The translations under genes were made by a program, and so were the position numbers. A model generated the notes under the pieces. The model did no database searches and was not told the origin of the DNA. It saw only the letters and a program-made list of their open reading frames with translations. A stretch of 64,000 nt of DNA. Source: Lachnospiraceae bacterium (GTDB taxonomy: Bacteria; Bacillota; Clostridia; Lachnospirales; Lachnospiraceae). The first letter of the stretch is position 1, and each line of letters starts with the position of its first letter. The stretch is taken from NCBI GenBank assembly GCA_900752065.1, contig CAADTT010000136.1:77315-141314 (forward strand), in the 5' to 3' direction. Positions 17,222 through 25,307 of this stretch are shown here, one piece after another.

Positions 17222-17288
17222 AAAAAGAGTATTTCCACAGGGATCAGGGATTTAAATTACATGTTCTCCTGATGGGAATACTCTTTTT
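17222..17288 (+). terminator. Long interrupted hairpin ending the signalling island
   Basis: Outer arms AAAAAGAGTATT (17222-17233) and AATACTCTTTTT (17277-17288) pair perfectly over 12 bp. A second inner helix, ATCAGG with CCTGAT, closes a loop of about 19 nt. The T-run at the 3' end makes it a plausible terminator for the 3.5-kb kinase gene, though it is larger than usual. Confidence 0.65.
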
Positions 17289-17391
17289 CCAGTTACAACT
17301 CATCCAGGAGGACGATTTTTTTCGCCATATTTCCGTTGCTGAAATCTGCTTTTTATGATAAAGTGCTTATGTTGGAAATTTATGCGAAGTT

Positions 17392-17408
17392 TACAGCCGC
17401 CGGCTGTA
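17392..17408. promoter_or_regulatory. Perfect inverted repeat upstream of the TIGR03960 gene
   Basis: Arms TACAGCC and GGCTGTA are separated by GCC. The site ends 28 bp before the ATG and is followed by the AT-rich TATATATTAAAAGGATG that contains the ribosome site. It could be a repressor operator or a hairpin in the 5' leader; the sequence does not decide between them. Confidence 0.4.
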
Positions 17409-17435
17409 CAATCTATATATTAAAAGGATGATGGA

Positions 17436-19295
17436 ATGAGAAAATTAGCATTAGACGAAGAAATTCTGTTACAGATCGAGAAGCCTGCCCGGTACATCGG
17501 CAACGAGGTGAATTCGGTCATGAAAGATAAGGACAAGGTGGATATCCGTTTCTGCATGTGCTTTCCGGATGTGTATGAGATCGGCATGTCCCACCTGGGA
17601 ATACAGATCCTCTATGATATGTTTAACCGCCGGGAAGATATCTGGTGTGAGAGAGTTTATTCTCCCTGGACGGATTTGGACAAGATCATGCGGGAAAAGA
17701 AGATTCCGCTGTTTGCGCTGGAATCCCAGGATCCGTTGAAAAAGTTTGATTTTATCGGAATTACAATCCAGTATGAGATGTGTTATACAAATATCCTGCA
17801 GGTGTTGGATCTTAGCGGAATTCCGCTTCTGGCAAAAGACCGGACAGAGGAGGATCCAATCATCATAGGCGGAGGCCCCTGCACCTATAATCCGGAACCG
17901 CTGGCGGATTTTTTTGATGTGTTTTATATCGGTGAGGGGGAAACGGTGTACTTCCGGTTGATGGATCTCTACAAAGAGTATCGGGATCAGAAGCTCGGGA
18001 GAAAGGCATTTCTCCATGAAGCGGCAAAGCTGCCGGGAATTTATGTGCCTTCTCTTTATCAGGTGTCCTATCAGGAGGATGGAACCATTGCTGCTTTTGA
18101 ACCCGTATGTGAAGATATCCCAGCCACGATTGAAAAACAGATCGTCATGGATGTGACAGACACTTATTATCCCAAAAAGCCTGTAGTTCCTTTTATTAAG
18201 GTAACGCAGGACAGAGTCGTTCTGGAAATTCAGCGCGGCTGTATCCGGGGGTGCCGTTTCTGTCAGGCAGGGATGCTTTACCGCCCTCTCAGGGAGCGGA
18301 AGCTTTCTATGCTGAAAGAGTATGCCAAAGCTATGTTAAAAAGTACGGGGCACGAGGAGATTTCCCTGAGCTCTTTAAGCTCCAGCGATTATTCTGAGCT
18401 GGAGGGCATTGTGAATTTCCTGATTGATGAGTTTAAGGGGCAGGGAGTCAATATTTCTCTGCCGTCCCTGCGGATCGACGCCTTCTCCCTGGATGTCATG
18501 AGCAAGGTACAGGATGTGAGAAAGAGCAGCCTGACCTTCGCACCGGAGGCAGGCTCCCAGAGGCTTCGTGATGTCATCAATAAGGGACTGACGGAAGAGG
18601 TGATTCTGGAGGGCGCAGGACAGGCTTTTGAGGGCGGCTGGAACAGGGTGAAGCTTTACTTTATGCTGGGACTGCCTACGGAGACAGAGGAGGATATGAA
18701 AGATATCGCTCATCTGGCAGAGAAGATCGCAAAGCGCTACTATGAGATTCCGAAGGATCAGCGGAACGGGAAATGCCAGATTACCGTGAGCACTTCCTTC
18801 TTTGTGCCGAAGCCCTTTACGCCGTTCCAGTGGGTTCCCATGAACACCAAGGAAGAATTTCTGGCAAAAGCAAAGATCGTAAATCAGGAGGTAAAGGAGC
18901 AGCTCAATAAAAAGAGCATCAAATACAACTGGCATGAGGCCGACGTCTCTGTGCTGGAGGGCATTCTGGCAAGAGGCGACAGAAAAGTGGGAGCATCCAT
19001 TCTTCGTGCTTATGAAAAGGGCTCTCTCTATGATGCCTGGGGCGAGAATTTTGACAATGATCTGTGGATGTCCGCCTTTGCAGAGACGGGGGTAGATCCT
19101 GATTTTTATACCTGCCGTACCCGTGATAAGGCGGAAATCCTTCCATGGGATTTTATCAATATCGGAGTGACGAAGAAATTTCTCTGGCGGGAATGGGAAA
19201 ACGCCCAGGCAGAGTCGGTGACGAAGAACTGCCGTATGGGATGCTCCGGCTGCGGAGCGAAGGCTTATGGAGGAGGTGTCTGCTATGAAGGTTAG
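17436..19295 (+). CDS. TIGR03960-type B12-binding-domain radical SAM protein
   Basis: This is a 619-residue radical SAM protein. The N-terminal ~200 residues are B12-binding-like (FPDVYEIGMSHLGIQILYD, IIIGGGPCTYNPEPLADFFD, YIGEGE). The radical SAM core begins with LEIQRGCIRGCRFCQAGMLY, whose three cysteines bind the 4Fe-4S cluster, and continues through SLSSSDYSELEG. The tail ends in a cysteine motif, CRMGCSGCGAKAYGGG. Its function is not established; the family is always found with the TIGR03936 protein and often beside RNase E/G and ribosomal genes, so a role in RNA or ribosome modification is suspected. It overlaps the next gene by 11 bp. Confidence 0.88.
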   Translation: MRKLALDEEILLQIEKPARYIGNEVNSVMKDKDKVDIRFCMCFPDVYEIGMSHLGIQILYDMFNRREDIWCERVYSPWTDLDKIMREKKIPLFALESQDPLKKFDFIGITIQYEMCYTNILQVLDLSGIPLLAKDRTEEDPIIIGGGPCTYNPEPLADFFDVFYIGEGETVYFRLMDLYKEYRDQKLGRKAFLHEAAKLPGIYVPSLYQVSYQEDGTIAAFEPVCEDIPATIEKQIVMDVTDTYYPKKPVVPFIKVTQDRVVLEIQRGCIRGCRFCQAGMLYRPLRERKLSMLKEYAKAMLKSTGHEEISLSSLSSSDYSELEGIVNFLIDEFKGQGVNISLPSLRIDAFSLDVMSKVQDVRKSSLTFAPEAGSQRLRDVINKGLTEEVILEGAGQAFEGGWNRVKLYFMLGLPTETEEDMKDIAHLAEKIAKRYYEIPKDQRNGKCQITVSTSFFVPKPFTPFQWVPMNTKEEFLAKAKIVNQEVKEQLNKKSIKYNWHEADVSVLEGILARGDRKVGASILRAYEKGSLYDAWGENFDNDLWMSAFAETGVDPDFYTCRTRDKAEILPWDFINIGVTKKFLWREWENAQAESVTKNCRMGCSGCGAKAYGGGVCYEG

Positions 19296-19977
19296 AGTGA
19301 AATTCTCCAAGCATGGAGTTATGAAGTTTATCGGTCATCTGGATATCATGCGCTACTTCCAGAAAGCCATCCGCAGGGCGGAAATCCCAATCTGTTTCAC
19401 AGAAGGGTTCAGCCCCCATATGATCATGTCCTTCGCCTCCCCTCTGGGGGTGGGACTGACCAGCGACGGGGAATATATGGATATTGAGGTAAAGGAATCC
19501 ATCCCGTCAAAAGAGGCGGTGGAGCGCCTGAACCGTGTGATGGTGGAGGGGATGAAGGTCATAAGCTACCGGCAGATTCCGGATGGGAAAGCGAGCAATG
19601 CCATGTCCCTGGTGGCCTATGCCGATTATACTGTGACATTCCGAGAGGGGAAGGAACCTGCCCCGGACTGGAGGGAAAGGCTGGCGGACTTTGCAGCGCA
19701 GCCCTCTCTTATGATTACAAAAAAAACGAAAAAAAGTGAAAAAGAAGTAGATATCAGGCCCATGATCCATGAACTTTGCCTGCTGGAAAACGGCGGGATC
19801 TTCATGCGGCTGTCTTCTGGCAGCGCAAGCAACCTGAAGCCGGAGCTTGTGATGGAGGCGTTTATTTCTTATCTGGGGGAGGCATCCGAGCCATTTGCCC
19901 TGTTGGTGAACCGGATGGAGCTGTATGATGAGCATATGGTATCACTGGAAGAACTGGGGGAAGACATTGGAGAATAA
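19285..19977 (+). CDS. TIGR03936-type radical-SAM-associated protein (DUF2344)
   Basis: This 230-residue protein starts at ATG 19285 inside the end of the radical SAM gene, with GGAGGT 8-9 nt upstream; a longer start at 19267 lacks this spacing. The N-terminus reads VRVKFSKHGVMKFIGHLDIM, followed by EIPICFTEGFSPHMIMSFAS, which are family hallmarks. In some bacteria the domain is fused to the radical SAM partner. Tight overlap on both sides (11 bp upstream, 11 bp into RNase E/G) implies a coupled three-gene unit. Its molecular role is unknown. Confidence 0.87.
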   Translation: MKVRVKFSKHGVMKFIGHLDIMRYFQKAIRRAEIPICFTEGFSPHMIMSFASPLGVGLTSDGEYMDIEVKESIPSKEAVERLNRVMVEGMKVISYRQIPDGKASNAMSLVAYADYTVTFREGKEPAPDWRERLADFAAQPSLMITKKTKKSEKEVDIRPMIHELCLLENGGIFMRLSSGSASNLKPELVMEAFISYLGEASEPFALLVNRMELYDEHMVSLEELGEDIGE

Positions 19978-21148
19978 GCTGATCATCGTCCGGGAGGACA
20001 AAAAAATTATGGCGTATCTTCTGGAAAAAGGGCGGGTATGTTCGATATCCTGCTATCATCCGGAAGCCCCTTCCCTTCTGGGAAATATTTATGTGGGACG
20101 GGTTCAGAAGATCGTAAAAAATATTGGCGCTGCTTTTATCGAGATTGAAAAGGGGTTTCCCTGTTACTATCCTCTGGATGATTGTAAACATCCGATCTAT
20201 ACAAAAAAAATAAATTCTCCAGCTATGGCAGCCGGAGATGAGGTTCTGGTTCAGGTAAAAAGGGAGGCTCTGAAAACAAAACCGCCTGCCCTGACTGCAA
20301 ATTTAAACTTTACCGGGAAATATCTGGTGCTGACGACCGGAGACTGCCGAATCGGCGCTTCTGCAAAGCTGGATGCAGAGACAAAGGAACGCCTGAAAGC
20401 ACTGGTCTCTGACGCTGCCGGCGGCAGATACGGTTTTATTATCCGCACGAATGCGGGACATGCCCCAGACAAAGAGATTTTAAAGGAGGCAGGGGAATTG
20501 ATTTCTCTCTGCGAATCTATCACTGAGAGGGCGAAATACAGAAGCTGTTTCACACGGATGTACCAGCTTCCGGCTCCCTGGCTTTCTCTGCTGCGGGATA
20601 CCTGTGACAGAGAACTGTCGGTGGTAACGGATGACAGAGAACTTTACGGACAGATGGAAGATTATCTGCGCTCTGCCCATCCGGAGGATCTGTCCAGACT
20701 CTCCCTTTATGAGGATGACCTGCTGCCGCTCTCAAAACTTTACAGTCTGGAAAGGGAGCTTAGAGAAGCTTTGAGCGAACGTGTCTGGCTGAAGTCCGGC
20801 GCTTACCTTGTGATACAGCCCACGGAGGCTTTGACGGTGATCGATGTAAATACAGGAAAATACGAAAGCAAAAAGAAAAAGCAGGATACGTTTTTAAAGA
20901 TTAATCTGGAGGCTGCATGGGAGATCGCCAGACAGCTCCGGCTCAGAAATATCTCAGGGATCATTCTTGTTGATTTTATCAATATGGATGCAGAGGAGGA
21001 TAAGGAAGTCCTGAAAAAGACCCTGGCGGATGCGCTTCACAGGGATCCCATCAAGGCATTGCTGGTTGATCTGACAGCTCTGAACCTTGTGGAGATTACC
21101 CGCAAAAAGGTGCGGAAGCCTCTGGCGGAACAGATAAAAACATCGTGA
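19967..21148 (+). CDS. Ribonuclease E/G family endonuclease, short form
   Basis: The protein has 393 residues from TTG 19967, which has a GGGGGAAG site just upstream and overlaps the previous gene. The S1-like RNA-binding segment is LLGNIYVGRVQKIVKNIGAA near residue 45. The catalytic aspartates are Asp293 in TVIDVNTGKYES and Asp336 in GIILVDFINMD, 43 residues apart as in E. coli RNase E. The protein stops at EITRKKVRKPLAEQIKTS, exactly where relatives continue into the zinc-link cysteines and small domain, so it should lack zinc-mediated oligomerisation. It probably acts in mRNA or rRNA processing. I give no symbol because rng or rne would overstate the assignment. Confidence 0.88.
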   Translation: MENKLIIVREDKKIMAYLLEKGRVCSISCYHPEAPSLLGNIYVGRVQKIVKNIGAAFIEIEKGFPCYYPLDDCKHPIYTKKINSPAMAAGDEVLVQVKREALKTKPPALTANLNFTGKYLVLTTGDCRIGASAKLDAETKERLKALVSDAAGGRYGFIIRTNAGHAPDKEILKEAGELISLCESITERAKYRSCFTRMYQLPAPWLSLLRDTCDRELSVVTDDRELYGQMEDYLRSAHPEDLSRLSLYEDDLLPLSKLYSLERELREALSERVWLKSGAYLVIQPTEALTVIDVNTGKYESKKKKQDTFLKINLEAAWEIARQLRLRNISGIILVDFINMDAEEDKEVLKKTLADALHRDPIKALLVDLTALNLVEITRKKVRKPLAEQIKTS

Positions 21149-21165
21149 AAAGGAGACATGGAATC

Positions 21166-22617
21166 ATGGCGTATGACAGCGAACTTGAAAATATTTTAGA
21201 ATCGATAGATCAAAACGGACCGGCGCCGGAACAGGAACCCATGCGCCAGTATTATTTTATAAAGAAATGCCGTGACTATGTGAAAGAAAAAAGTGAGGAG
21301 CTCGGAAGACCTTTGACCGCTTCGACGGTGACATTTGGATGTCAGATGAATGCAAGGGACAGCGAGAAACTCACGGGAATCTTAGAAGAGATCGGCTATA
21401 CGATGGTGCAGGATGAAGATGCGGATTTTGTCATCTACAATACCTGCACGGTTCGGGACAATGCGAACCAGAAGGTGTATGGAAGACTGGGTTTCCTGCA
21501 CAGTCTCAAGAAAAAGAATCCCCATATGGTCATCGCTCTCTGCGGCTGCATGATGCAGGAGCCGACAGTGGTTGAGAAACTGAAAAAGAGCTACCGCTTT
21601 GTCAATCTGATCTTTGGCACTCACAATATCTATAAATTTGCAGAGCTTTTGTATTCCTGCTATGATACAGACCGTATGGTCATCGATATCTGGAAGGATA
21701 CGGATCAGATCGTAGAGGATCTGCCTGCGGAGAGAAAATATTTCTTCAAATCCGGGGTAAATATCATGTTCGGCTGCAATAATTTCTGCAGCTACTGCAT
21801 CGTTCCCTATGTCAGAGGGCGTGAGAGGAGCCGGGAGCCGAAGGATATTATCCGGGAGATTGAAAATCTGGCAGCGGATGGAGTTGTAGAGGTTATGCTC
21901 CTGGGCCAGAATGTAAATTCTTACGGAAAAAATCTGGAGCATCCGGTGAGTTTTGCTGAGCTTTTGCGGGAAGTTGCAAAAATCGAGGGCATAGAGCGCA
22001 TCCGCTTTATGACTTCCCATCCGAAGGATCTCTCCGATGAGCTGATCGAAGCGATGAAGGAGCTGCCTAAGGTCTGCCATCATATGCATTTGCCCCTGCA
22101 GTCAGGCAGCAGCAGGCTTTTGAAGATCATGAACCGCCGTTATACAAAGGAGCAGTACCTGAATCTGGTAGAGAAGCTGCGGGCGGCAGTGCCGGATATT
22201 TCTCTGACGACGGATATCATTGTGGGATTTCCGGGAGAGACGGAGGAAGATTTTCAGGAGACGCTGGATGTGGTAAGAAAAGTGCGCTATGACAGCGCCT
22301 TTACCTTCATTTACTCGAAAAGGACGGGAACTCCGGCTGCTGCAATGGAAAATCAGGTGCCGGAGGATGTGGTAAAAGACAGATTTGACAGACTTCTGAA
22401 GGAAGTGCAGGAGATTTCAAAGGAAATGAGCAGCCGCTTCGAGGGGCAGACGATGCCTGTGCTGGTGGAACAGATCAATGAGCAGGATGACAGTCTGGTG
22501 ACCGGACGCATGGACAATAATCTGCTGGTACATTTTCCGGGAACAGCAGATATGATCGGAAAGATCGTGGATGTGAAACTTACGGAGAGCAAAGGTTTTT
22601 ATTATTTGGGTAACTAA
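21166..22617 (+). CDS. miaB: tRNA-2-methylthio-N6-dimethylallyladenosine synthase
   Basis: MiaB adds a methylthio group to i6A37 of tRNAs that read UNN codons. Of 483 residues, the first ~60 are an extension seen in Gram-positive MiaB. The MTTase domain follows (VTFGCQMNARDSEKL, VRDNANQKVYG, CGCMMQEP, together giving three cluster cysteines). Then comes the radical SAM motif GCNNFCSYCIVPYVRGRERS and a C-terminal TRAM domain (MPVLVEQINEQDDSLVTGR). The start at 21166 follows AAAAGGAG; a GTG at 21145 would add seven residues. Its substrate i6A is made by MiaA, encoded three genes downstream. Confidence 0.95.
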   Translation: MAYDSELENILESIDQNGPAPEQEPMRQYYFIKKCRDYVKEKSEELGRPLTASTVTFGCQMNARDSEKLTGILEEIGYTMVQDEDADFVIYNTCTVRDNANQKVYGRLGFLHSLKKKNPHMVIALCGCMMQEPTVVEKLKKSYRFVNLIFGTHNIYKFAELLYSCYDTDRMVIDIWKDTDQIVEDLPAERKYFFKSGVNIMFGCNNFCSYCIVPYVRGRERSREPKDIIREIENLAADGVVEVMLLGQNVNSYGKNLEHPVSFAELLREVAKIEGIERIRFMTSHPKDLSDELIEAMKELPKVCHHMHLPLQSGSSRLLKIMNRRYTKEQYLNLVEKLRAAVPDISLTTDIIVGFPGETEEDFQETLDVVRKVRYDSAFTFIYSKRTGTPAAAMENQVPEDVVKDRFDRLLKEVQEISKEMSSRFEGQTMPVLVEQINEQDDSLVTGRMDNNLLVHFPGTADMIGKIVDVKLTESKGFYYLGN

Positions 22618-22636
22618 CTGGAGAAGAGAGGATAAA

Positions 22637-25300
22637 ATGAAAGTAGACGTGACACGTTTGACACCAATGATGCAGCAGTACATGAAGACGAAGGAACAGT
22701 ACCGGGAGTGTATTCTTTTTTACCGGCTGGGGGATTTTTATGAGATGTTTTTTGATGATGCGGTCACGGCATCCAGAGAACTGGAAATCACACTCACCGG
22801 AAAGGACTGCGGACTGGAGGAACGGGCGCCTATGTGCGGGATTCCCTATCATGCGGTGGACGGATATCTGAATAAGCTGGTCTCGAAGGGCTATAAAGTA
22901 GCGATCTGCGAGCAGTTGGAGGACCCGAAGCTGGCGAAGGGAATTGTGAAACGGGATGTGATCCGTATCGTGACGCCCGGCACAAATTTGAATACCCAGG
23001 CGCTGGATGAGACGAAGAATAATTATATCATGTGTATTGTATATACGGCAGACCAGTACGGCGTGTCGATTTCAGATATTACGACCGGGGATTATTTTAT
23101 GACGGAGCTTGACAGCGACAGAAAGCTGATGGATGAGATCACGAAATTTTCTCCGGCAGAGATCATCTGCAATGAATCCTTTTATGTGAGCGGCATCGAT
23201 CTGGAGGATATGAAGGCGAGGATGGGAATTACCATTTATTCTCTGGAGGACTGGTATTTTGACGATGACCTGTGCAGACGGGCGCTGATGGAACATTTTG
23301 AGGTGAAGTCTCTGGAGGGACTGGGGCTGACGGACTATGACTGCGGCGTGATCGCGGCAGGAGCGCTTTTGCAGTACCTGACAGAGACGCAGAAGAATTC
23401 TTTGTCCAATCTGACACGGCTCGTACCCTATGTGACGGGAAAATATATGATCATCGACAGTTCTACCAGAAGAAATCTGGAGCTGTGCGAGACGCTGCGG
23501 GAAAAACAGAAGAGAGGTTCCCTGATGTGGGTGCTGGATAAGACGAAGACCGCAATGGGGGCCAGAATGCTCAGGAGCTTTATCGAGCAGCCGCTGATTG
23601 AAAAGGATGAGATCAACCGGCGTCTGGATGCCATCGAAGAACTGAACAGGAACGCGATCTCCAGGGAAGAGATCCGTGAATACCTGAACCCTGTTTATGA
23701 CCTGGAGCGTCTGATCAGTAAGATCAGCTATAAGTCGGCAAATCCCAGGGATCTCATTGCCTTCAAAAGCTCCCTGTCCATGCTGCCGCATATTAAATAC
23801 ATATTAAAGGGCTTTCACTCGGCGCTGCTTTTGGAACTGGAAGGACAGTTGGATGCCCTGGAAGATCTCTATCAGCTTGTGGAGGATTCCATCGTGGAGG
23901 ATCCGCCTATTGCCATCAAGGAGGGCGGGATCATCAAGGAAGGCTACAGGGAAGAGATCGACCGTCTGAGAAATTCCAAAACCGAGGGGAAGACCTGGCT
24001 GGCAGAGCTGGAGGCAAAGGAACGGGAAGCCACAGGAATCAAAAATCTGAAGATTAAATTTAATAAAGTGTTCGGCTATTATCTGGAGGTGACGAACTCC
24101 TTTAAGAATCTGGTGCCGGAGCGTTATACAAGGAAACAGACGCTGACAAATGCGGAGCGCTATATCACGCCGGAGCTAAAGGAGCTGGAAGATATGATCC
24201 TGGGAGCGGAGGACCGTCTGTTTGCTCTGGAGTATGATATGTTCAGCGACATCCGGGATACGATCGCAAAGGAAGTGGTGCGTATCCAGCAGACGGCAAA
24301 GGCTATCGCTCAGATAGATGTGTTTGCTGCTCTTTCTGTAGTGGCGGAGCATAACCACTATGTGCGTCCGAAAATTAACGAGAAGGGAGTCATTGACATC
24401 AAGGGCGGCCGTCATCCTGTGGTGGAAAAGATGATAAGCAATGATATGTTTATTTCCAATGACACCTATCTGGATAACGGAAATAACAGGGTGTCCATCA
24501 TCACCGGGCCGAATATGGCGGGAAAATCCACCTATATGCGGCAGACAGCCCTGATCGTGCTGATGGCGCAGCTCGGAAGCTTCGTTCCGGCAGACAGTGC
24601 GAAGATCGGCATCGTGGACAGGATCTTCACCCGTGTGGGCGCTTCGGATGATCTTGCCTCCGGTCAGAGTACCTTTATGGTGGAGATGACGGAGGTGGCG
24701 AATATCCTGCGGAACGCCACATCGAACAGTCTGCTGATCCTGGATGAGATCGGCAGGGGAACCAGTACCTTTGACGGGTTAAGCATCGCCTGGGCAGTGG
24801 TGGAGCATATCAGCAATCCCAGGCTTCTGGGGGCGAAAACACTGTTCGCCACCCATTACCACGAGCTGACGGAGCTGGAAGGAAAGATCAGTTCTGTCAA
24901 TAATTACTGTATTGCCGTAAAGGAAAAGGGCGATGACATTGTATTCCTGCGGAAAATCGTCAAGGGCGGCGCGGATAAGAGCTACGGGATCCAGGTGGCG
25001 AAGCTGGCGGGCGTGCCGGATTCCGTCATTGAGCGGGCGAAGGAGCTGGCAGAAGAGCTGAGTGATGCGGATATCACGGAAAAGGTCAGTGAGATCAAAG
25101 CCGATACAGGCGGAAAACGAAAAGCGAAGAAGCAAAAAAAATACGATCAGGTGGACGTGGCGCAGATGTCTCTGTTTGAGACGGTCAGGGAAGAGGATAT
25201 CCTGAAGGAACTCAGTGAAATCGATGTGGGAAATATGACGCCCATTGATGCGCTGAATACGATCTACCGTTTACAGCAGAAATTAAAAAACAGGTGGTGA
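22637..25300 (+). CDS. mutS: DNA mismatch repair protein MutS
   Basis: MutS recognises mismatches and recruits MutL. The 887-residue length is normal. The mismatch-reading domain begins with RLTPMMQQYMKTKEQY and the conserved GDFYEMFFDDA. The lever and clamp domains follow, with NKVFGYYLEVTNS. The ATPase has Walker A (TGPNMAGKSTYMRQ), the DEIGRGTSTFDG Walker B and the ATHYHELTEL element. The C-terminus ends in a short helix-turn-helix (PIDALNTIYRLQQKLKN). The start follows GGAGAAGAGAGG. mutL follows 7 nt downstream, so the repair pair is co-transcribed. Confidence 0.97.
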   Translation: MKVDVTRLTPMMQQYMKTKEQYRECILFYRLGDFYEMFFDDAVTASRELEITLTGKDCGLEERAPMCGIPYHAVDGYLNKLVSKGYKVAICEQLEDPKLAKGIVKRDVIRIVTPGTNLNTQALDETKNNYIMCIVYTADQYGVSISDITTGDYFMTELDSDRKLMDEITKFSPAEIICNESFYVSGIDLEDMKARMGITIYSLEDWYFDDDLCRRALMEHFEVKSLEGLGLTDYDCGVIAAGALLQYLTETQKNSLSNLTRLVPYVTGKYMIIDSSTRRNLELCETLREKQKRGSLMWVLDKTKTAMGARMLRSFIEQPLIEKDEINRRLDAIEELNRNAISREEIREYLNPVYDLERLISKISYKSANPRDLIAFKSSLSMLPHIKYILKGFHSALLLELEGQLDALEDLYQLVEDSIVEDPPIAIKEGGIIKEGYREEIDRLRNSKTEGKTWLAELEAKEREATGIKNLKIKFNKVFGYYLEVTNSFKNLVPERYTRKQTLTNAERYITPELKELEDMILGAEDRLFALEYDMFSDIRDTIAKEVVRIQQTAKAIAQIDVFAALSVVAEHNHYVRPKINEKGVIDIKGGRHPVVEKMISNDMFISNDTYLDNGNNRVSIITGPNMAGKSTYMRQTALIVLMAQLGSFVPADSAKIGIVDRIFTRVGASDDLASGQSTFMVEMTEVANILRNATSNSLLILDEIGRGTSTFDGLSIAWAVVEHISNPRLLGAKTLFATHYHELTELEGKISSVNNYCIAVKEKGDDIVFLRKIVKGGADKSYGIQVAKLAGVPDSVIERAKELAEELSDADITEKVSEIKADTGGKRKAKKQKKYDQVDVAQMSLFETVREEDILKELSEIDVGNMTPIDALNTIYRLQQKLKNRW

Positions 25301-25307
25301 TTCCCAG

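Noticed and set aside
18375..19310. 311-codon frame opposite the radical SAM gene
   Set aside because: It is antisense to conserved radical SAM motifs and has no ribosome site.
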